Source of the DNA: a virus
DNA length: 64,000 nucleotides
IMG/VR virus record: IMGVR_UViG_3300046171_000328
Location: 1-64,000 of that record
Reading direction: 5' to 3' (one strand)
Shown: piece after piece, positions 59,807-64,000 of the stretch
Numbering within the stretch: the first letter of the stretch is position 1
How the letters are laid out: every line of letters begins with the position of its first letter
Program-made: the position numbers and the translations under genes
The notes under the pieces: model-generated
What the model saw: only the letters and a program-made list of their open reading frames with translations
Databases searched by the model: none
What the model was told of the DNA's origin: nothing

Positions 59807-60760
59807 ATGTTTCACTACATCTATCAAATCAACGTTGGCAAGAAATTCTATATCGGTAAGCGTTCATCAAAGTTGCCACCACAAACAGACCCATACATGG
59901 GTTCAGGGAATGTTGTAAGGCGCTACAAGCGGATGTTTGGCACTCAAGGAATGCAGAAGATTATCTTGGAAACCTGTTGGTCTGAAAAAGAAGCATTGAG
60001 CCGTGAACATGAAATAGTGACATGGAAAATGGTTCGTCACCCAAATTGTTTGAATCGTATTGAAGGAGGGCAAAGCCTAGTTAAGGAAGTTGATGTACCA
60101 ATAGCAGATCCAGAGACAGGGAATAAGACTAGAACATATTTGAGTTGGGAAGGTATGTGGCGGCGCTATAAAAATGAAGTCTGTGAAGCGTGGTCCGTTT
60201 GGAGCCAGTTTTTTCACGACATGGGAGAAAAGCCTCAAGGAATACCAAAATCAGTAACTTTGGAACGTCATGAAAAATCGCTCCCATTTTCTAAAAACAA
60301 CTGCTACTGGAAAGTCGCACCTCCAACAAGAAACAAAGAGACAGGCAAACCGACCGGAACGTACAAAGCATATACAGAAATGAAGGCACGCAACCCTAAA
60401 GAAATCATTTGTGAAGATTGGTTGCATGACTGGAACTGTTTTTATAATGACATGGGTAAAAAACCAGAGGCTCGTTACTCTGAATTAAAACGCCATGACA
60501 ATTCATTGCCATGGTCTAAAGAGAATTGTTATTGGAAAATAGCTGGAGTGCCTACCAAAGATCCAAGAACCGGTAAATCTACTAAAATGTATGACGCTTG
60601 GCGATGTATGAAGAAGCGGAATAGAAATATGGTCTGTGAAGAATGGTTAGATAATTACAGCCAGTTTTATAATGACATGGGTGAGAAAGTCGGAACTTTG
60701 AAGCGTTACGATATGTCAAAGCCCTTTTCAAAATCCAACTGCTATTGGAAAACCAAATGA
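59807..60760 (+). CDS. GIY-YIG homing endonuclease with three DNA-binding modules
   Basis: 317 residues. The nuclease domain has YIYQINVGKKFYIGK (the GIY-YIG pair as Y-I-Y ... Y-I-G), DPYMGSGNVVRRYKRMFG with its conserved basic residues, and the catalytic Glu in LSREHEIV. Behind it come three copies of a module ending 'F(H/Y)NDMGEKP...L.RHD.S.PFSK.NCYWK' (at about residues 130-165, 207-246 and 282-317). The spacers TRNKETGKPTGT, TKDPRTGKSTKM and ADPETGNKTRT also repeat. It likely cuts a phage site and spreads by recombination. It has its own promoter; the next gene overlaps its stop. Confidence 0.85.
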   Translation: MFHYIYQINVGKKFYIGKRSSKLPPQTDPYMGSGNVVRRYKRMFGTQGMQKIILETCWSEKEALSREHEIVTWKMVRHPNCLNRIEGGQSLVKEVDVPIADPETGNKTRTYLSWEGMWRRYKNEVCEAWSVWSQFFHDMGEKPQGIPKSVTLERHEKSLPFSKNNCYWKVAPPTRNKETGKPTGTYKAYTEMKARNPKEIICEDWLHDWNCFYNDMGKKPEARYSELKRHDNSLPWSKENCYWKIAGVPTKDPRTGKSTKMYDAWRCMKKRNRNMVCEEWLDNYSQFYNDMGEKVGTLKRYDMSKPFSKSNCYWKTK

Positions 60761-61239
60761 GACTATTCATTGGATTGGCGTTGATCTTATCTACCTGTCA
60801 ACCCGCTTATGGCAAAGCAGGCAGTGACAACTACTGGATTGTTGAGGTTGTCCGAGTGATCGACGGAGACACTTTGTCCGTAAATTTGGCCATGGAAAAC
60901 GCCGAACAGTGGTCGATCTTTGCCAAAGAAATTCCCATACGCTTGCGTGGAATCGATGCTCCTGCGGTCATGCGGTACGAGAAGTGCCTCAAGGAAGCCC
61001 AACTTGGAGATGAAGCCCGAAAAATGGTGAAGCAGTTGATTCGCGAAGCAACGACGGTTACGGTTAAAAATCCCAGACGTGGAAATTACTTTAGAGTCGT
61101 TGGAGACGTATACGTTGATGGTCCAATGGGTTATGCCAACATAGCAGATCTACTCCAGATTGCCGGTCTGGCTGTTGAATGGGATGGCCGAGGCAAAAAA
61201 CCCAATTGGTGCGCTGCTCCCTACCCATCTAAAAAATAG
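60757..61239 (+). CDS. Secreted thermonuclease-like (SNase) protein
   Basis: 160 residues from ATG 60757 (ATGA overlap with the endonuclease stop). A signal peptide (MRLFIGLALILSTCQPAYG) precedes the SNase fold: VVRVIDGDTLSVNLAM (Asp ligands), IPIRLRGIDAPAV (catalytic Arg), GDEARKMVKQLI, YFRVVGDVYVDG and NIADLLQIAGLAV. The usual second catalytic Arg, in the DxYGRxLa region, is replaced by NYFRVVGDV, where the Arg is kept. An extracytoplasmic nuclease is unusual for a phage; it may be a periplasmic DNA degrader or a cargo gene. Confidence 0.75.
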   Translation: MRLFIGLALILSTCQPAYGKAGSDNYWIVEVVRVIDGDTLSVNLAMENAEQWSIFAKEIPIRLRGIDAPAVMRYEKCLKEAQLGDEARKMVKQLIREATTVTVKNPRRGNYFRVVGDVYVDGPMGYANIADLLQIAGLAVEWDGRGKKPNWCAAPYPSKK

Positions 61240-62463
61240 ATGGCAACCACTGCCGAACTGAGGGCGTTTAAACGTCACGCCAAACAGATCGAAAGAGCGC
61301 AGAAGTCAGACCGCCTTGCAGCATCACGCGACAGGCGGACTCTAGAACTGAGAGCGCTCCAGAGAGCCGTCAGATCTGGCAAGGGCCTGACTTTAAAAGA
61401 GTATGGGCAACCAGTCAGGTATTCGATAACCGACCTCAAGAGGATGGCCAGCCGCGCCCGTGCGGTTGAAAGACAGTTTGAGTCCACAGGCCGTTCCATC
61501 AAAAGTATCCTCGCCAGAGTCAGACCAGCCCCCACCTTTAGCCGCACAAGTACCAAAGTCAGCGATGATGCGCTGAGAGCCAGAAACATTCCCAAGCCAG
61601 CTTTTGTCTCTCAACGTGGAAACATCCTAAACTTCCGTGTTCGTGGCGAGAGCGGTAGGACTCACCACATGTGCCAAGTGCAGTTGGTGGGCATGGAAGC
61701 CTCACTACGGACACCGATTGATAACAGGGGCAGTTACATGCCTGCTGTAGAAAAAGCCTTGGCTGGTGACGTTAAAATTGGCTGTACCTGCAAACGCAAC
61801 ATCTACTGGTTCCGCTACATCCAGACGGTGGCCGGAATAGCAATTGATAAAGAATCTGCGTTCCCAAAGATCCGCAACTTCAAGACCCACGGAATTTGCT
61901 GCAAACACTTGATCCGGACCCTTTCGCATTTGCAGTCCTCCAGAGTCCTCAGAAAGACACTGGCTGATCGCTTTGAGGCCTTGGCTGGTTCAGTATACCC
62001 AAGCAAAAAAGAGAAGTTTGCCACCCAAGCAGAACAAGCTGCAGACCGTCGAGCCAGAGGGGATACAAACCTAAGAAGAGTTGAGAGAGCAAAAGACGAA
62101 TTCAAGAAAGAACGGCGGACACGCAAACGAGAAGAGGATCGACTCACCAAGATTGCCAAACGTGTTTCCCGCAAGGAAGAACGCCAAAAGCGGCGGGAGC
62201 GCCGACGAGGCGAGGAACATCAGCGGGAGCTTGAATTCCAAAAAATGCAGAAGGACAAGCAAGCCTTGAAAGATCAATTAGCTAAAGAGAAGAAGAAGGC
62301 CGCCGACGCCAAAGCAAAACTGAAGAAAGCCGAAGACGATCAGGGCAAGGAGATTGCCCGTCAGATCATCAAGGCCTTACGTCAAGCGGGGCTACCTGAC
62401 TCGCAGATTAAGAACAACCCAGCAGTGAAAAAATCTGGAATTAAAGTAGAGGAGGTCAAGTGA
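61240..62463 (+). CDS. SWIM-type zinc-finger, highly basic structural-type protein
   Basis: 407 residues starting right after the thermonuclease stop. The N-terminal 110 residues are strongly basic and helical. The centre has GCTCKRN ... GICCKHLIRTL (about 186-230), the CxCx(n)CxH pattern of a SWIM zinc finger. After about 255 a Lys/Arg/Glu coiled coil extends to the end. It probably binds nucleic acid and may be packaged; position among late genes supports a virion role. The gene ends in a GGAGG-containing overlap with the next one. Confidence 0.65.
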   Translation: MATTAELRAFKRHAKQIERAQKSDRLAASRDRRTLELRALQRAVRSGKGLTLKEYGQPVRYSITDLKRMASRARAVERQFESTGRSIKSILARVRPAPTFSRTSTKVSDDALRARNIPKPAFVSQRGNILNFRVRGESGRTHHMCQVQLVGMEASLRTPIDNRGSYMPAVEKALAGDVKIGCTCKRNIYWFRYIQTVAGIAIDKESAFPKIRNFKTHGICCKHLIRTLSHLQSSRVLRKTLADRFEALAGSVYPSKKEKFATQAEQAADRRARGDTNLRRVERAKDEFKKERRTRKREEDRLTKIAKRVSRKEERQKRRERRRGEEHQRELEFQKMQKDKQALKDQLAKEKKKAADAKAKLKKAEDDQGKEIARQIIKALRQAGLPDSQIKNNPAVKKSGIKVEEVK

Positions 62464-63047
62464 GCAATTATTATTCGTATCCTCCTGAGAAGGCATCGCT
62501 CAACGATGGGCCGTCGCTCGGAGAGACAGTCCGAAGTGAAATGGCAAAACAGGTGGAAGTAGACCTTCCACAGTTAGTTGGATTTTTAGGAGAATTGGCG
62601 GAAATCAGGCTCCCAATATATCAGACTTCCAGCGCTGTTTTTGCCAATGAAGTACGGGAAGACTCCATTGAATATGGAGAACCGGCTCTGCAGCGCATTC
62701 TGCTGATGCCCTTGGCTGATCCAGCCTTGGTCACTTCTGACGGGTTGGCGCTACCACTGGACCCAATCAGGGCGATTATTATGGGTGAATCCCCGCCCGA
62801 AAGATCGATGGTAACCGTGAAACGTGAGATTGACCGACACTTTTATGTTTTGAGGCGGGAAAGCCTCACCAAGACACCACCGATCACGCATCAGCTTTAT
62901 CTTGTTCCAATTGATCTGGAAGAAGGACTGCTGGAAGGCGAAAACTTTGTTGAGCGTGATGTTGTTCAGAACGAGAGCGGCGATGATAGCCTTGCTTCCA
63001 TATTGGCCAATGATAACGATGGTACGACAGGTAGTTCCAGCAGTTAG
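62460..63047 (+). CDS. Unknown late protein
   Basis: 195 residues from GTG 62460, overlapping the previous stop with GAGG upstream. It has a proline-containing, acidic sequence with regular beta strands (ALQRILLMPLADPALVTSDG, HFYVLRRESLTKTPPITHQL) and a Ser/Asp-rich tail. No family recognised. Its 3' end overlaps the next gene by about 29 bp. Confidence 0.55.
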   Translation: MSNYYSYPPEKASLNDGPSLGETVRSEMAKQVEVDLPQLVGFLGELAEIRLPIYQTSSAVFANEVREDSIEYGEPALQRILLMPLADPALVTSDGLALPLDPIRAIIMGESPPERSMVTVKREIDRHFYVLRRESLTKTPPITHQLYLVPIDLEEGLLEGENFVERDVVQNESGDDSLASILANDNDGTTGSSSS

Positions 63048-63522
63048 TGTACAACCAAGCAGGGCAGGGCAGCGCCCAATCTATGAAAATGCCTACACTA
63101 AAAAAGATGAAGTACGCTTTGCTAATTTCTTTCAACAGAAGTACCCTCGTTGGAAATTTCAAAAGGCCCCAATCAGTTATGCAGCGGATTGGGCGATGTT
63201 GGATTCTCAAACAGAGCAGGTTAAGGCCTTTGGCGAATTCAAGCATCGAAACTACAGTTGGTTGGAGCTAGAGCGTTGGGGTGGCTACAACATCAGCCTG
63301 CAGAAGTTTGAGCGTATGCGGCAATGGGTGAAGGGGTATTCATTGCCAGTATATCTTTTTTTAGAGTTGAAAAAGGAACAGGGGTTTTCGTACTACTGGC
63401 TGGACCTAGCCTGCGTCCAGTCACCAAAAATCATTTGGTGGAAGGTCAATCGGAGGGGCGATTGGCAAGACTGCGAACCGGCTGTTCAAATTCCAATGAG
63501 CCTATTTCGGGAACTCAGATGA
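63019..63522 (+). CDS. Small nuclease-like (VRR/PD-D/ExK-type) candidate
   Basis: I place the start at ATG 63019 (63010 is also in frame), giving 167 residues. The middle reads YAADWAMLDSQTEQVKAFGEFKHRNYSW, where D ... E-x-K with the preceding helix is the layout of PD-(D/E)xK nucleases, followed by YNISLQKFERMRQW and LPVYLFLELK. The homologous role could be a small restriction-like or recombination nuclease, but a structural protein cannot be ruled out. The stop overlaps the next ATG. Confidence 0.5.
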   Translation: MVRQVVPAVSVQPSRAGQRPIYENAYTKKDEVRFANFFQQKYPRWKFQKAPISYAADWAMLDSQTEQVKAFGEFKHRNYSWLELERWGGYNISLQKFERMRQWVKGYSLPVYLFLELKKEQGFSYYWLDLACVQSPKIIWWKVNRRGDWQDCEPAVQIPMSLFRELR

Positions 63523-63824
63523 AAATGAAACCAGAGCCGGAAGTGTTGAGTGACTTTCAATTGCGTAAACATCAAAACGAAACGATGGACGCTATCTTAT
63601 TGGCCTTTCGGGATTTTATCACAACTCAGCAGGAAGCCGTGATTGTCCAGCGCGATATGCTGGACTGTATGAAATCGATGCGGGACATGCTCAAGGACAT
63701 GGGCGACAGTTTAACCGACATTGCCGACAGTGCCGGTGAAATGCTGACGGGTCTAGGTGAGGCCACAGCCAGTGATGATGAAGATTCGTTCGATATACCT
63801 GACGAGGAAATGAATGTCCGTTGA
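63519..63824 (+). CDS. Small helical protein, unknown
   Basis: 101 residues from ATG 63519 (overlap ATGA). Almost all helix with hydrophobic heptads (RKHQNETMDAILLAFRDFIT; MRDMLKDMGDSLTDIADSAG) and an acidic end. It looks like a short coiled-coil adaptor. No family recognised. Confidence 0.5.
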   Translation: MKMKPEPEVLSDFQLRKHQNETMDAILLAFRDFITTQQEAVIVQRDMLDCMKSMRDMLKDMGDSLTDIADSAGEMLTGLGEATASDDEDSFDIPDEEMNVR

Positions 63825-64000
63825 CCCACCTATTGAGATCGAAGATGATGATGGAAATGAGAAGAGTCTACCATCGGCTCAATCACCGCTACACAATCCT
63901 GAGACTGAAGACCTACCAAGGCCTCCGAAACCTACACCTGAAGTGGAGGATGTGGAGCCTCTACCGGAGCCGCCACCAGAGCCGGTAGAACCCCCTGCCA
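63814..64000 (+). CDS. Acidic proline-rich protein, 3' partial
   Basis: ATG 63814 overlaps the previous stop. The 62 codons in the window read MSVDPPIEIEDDDGNEK and then a Pro/Glu-rich linker (LPEPPPEPVEPPA), open to the window edge. Such a linker usually precedes a folded domain beyond the window. Confidence 0.5.
   Translation, partial: MSVDPPIEIEDDDGNEKSLPSAQSPLHNPETEDLPRPPKPTPEVEDVEPLPEPPPEPVEPPA

Noticed and set aside
1-64000. CRISPR arrays and tRNA genes
   Set aside because: No regularly spaced direct repeats with unique spacers and no TTCRA-loop/cloverleaf arrangement seen in the intergenic regions I read.

Overview
This window is part of a large tailed-phage genome (Caudoviricetes), with no cellular housekeeping genes. 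The host was probably Gram-negative: there are lipoproteins with lipoboxes, periplasmic signal peptides, a zinc endolysin of the M15 type and strong AGGAG-type ribosome binding sites. Tail genes resembling P2 gpI and the gpH collar fibre, plus a gp53/LysM-like baseplate protein, suggest a contractile-tail (myovirus-like) particle. A ParA ATPase, a winged-helix replication-initiator-like gene, a DUF932 protein and a repeat-rich intergenic region between them suggest a phage-plasmid way of life. That last point is inference. I see no integrase and no tRNA.

Layout. 1-10.9 kb (+): end of a tail-fibre gene, small membrane and lysis genes (M15 endolysin, 3-TM holin, HExxH protein), a very large tail protein, a gpI-like baseplate protein, a collar fibre with an S74 self-cleaving chaperone, and a C-type-lectin/FGE-fold protein. 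10.9-28.4 kb (+): a run of very large acidic, coiled-coil and polyvalent proteins around a 2232-residue methyltransferase-helicase and a 1277-residue helicase; they resemble DarB-like defence-countering proteins that enter the cell with phage DNA. 28.4-35.0 kb (+): portal, a zincin-like protein, a proline/acid-rich protein and a prohead-protease-like protein. 35.0-37.8 kb (-): DUF932 protein, a small partner and the initiator-like gene. 37.8-39.8 kb: putative origin, ParA and its partner. 39.9-43.3 kb: homing-type DNA-binding protein (-), structured noncoding region, pyrimidine-dimer glycosylase, ThyX, DUF6011-like protein. 43.7-45.0 kb (-): two PAS-only proteins. 45.0-46.1 kb: a 1.1-kb stretch with no convincing gene. 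46.1-52.2 kb (+): recombination and replication module (YqaJ exonuclease, Sak4-like ATPase, SSB-like protein, primase-polymerase/helicase, zinc ribbon, RusA). 52.3-64 kb (+): five-repeat protein, two lipoproteins, HTH protein, terminase small and large subunits, baseplate/decoration protein, GIY-YIG endonuclease, secreted thermonuclease, SWIM-finger protein and small virion-type genes running off the end.

Three things stand out. First, six promoters between 36.5 and 47.3 kb, on both strands, share the same extended -35 element (GGTTGTT) and a TATAAT-like -10 at 17-18 bp, which defines a probable early regulon. Second, at least six genes, including the large terminase, RusA and the initiator, are each broken by a single-base frameshift that one base would repair. 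This looks like sequencing error in an uncultured long-read assembly, but it needs checking. Third, two noncoding regions (40.55-40.91 kb and 45.05-46.12 kb) are much more structured than ordinary spacers. The major capsid protein, tail sheath and tail tube are not recognisable here and presumably lie outside the window.
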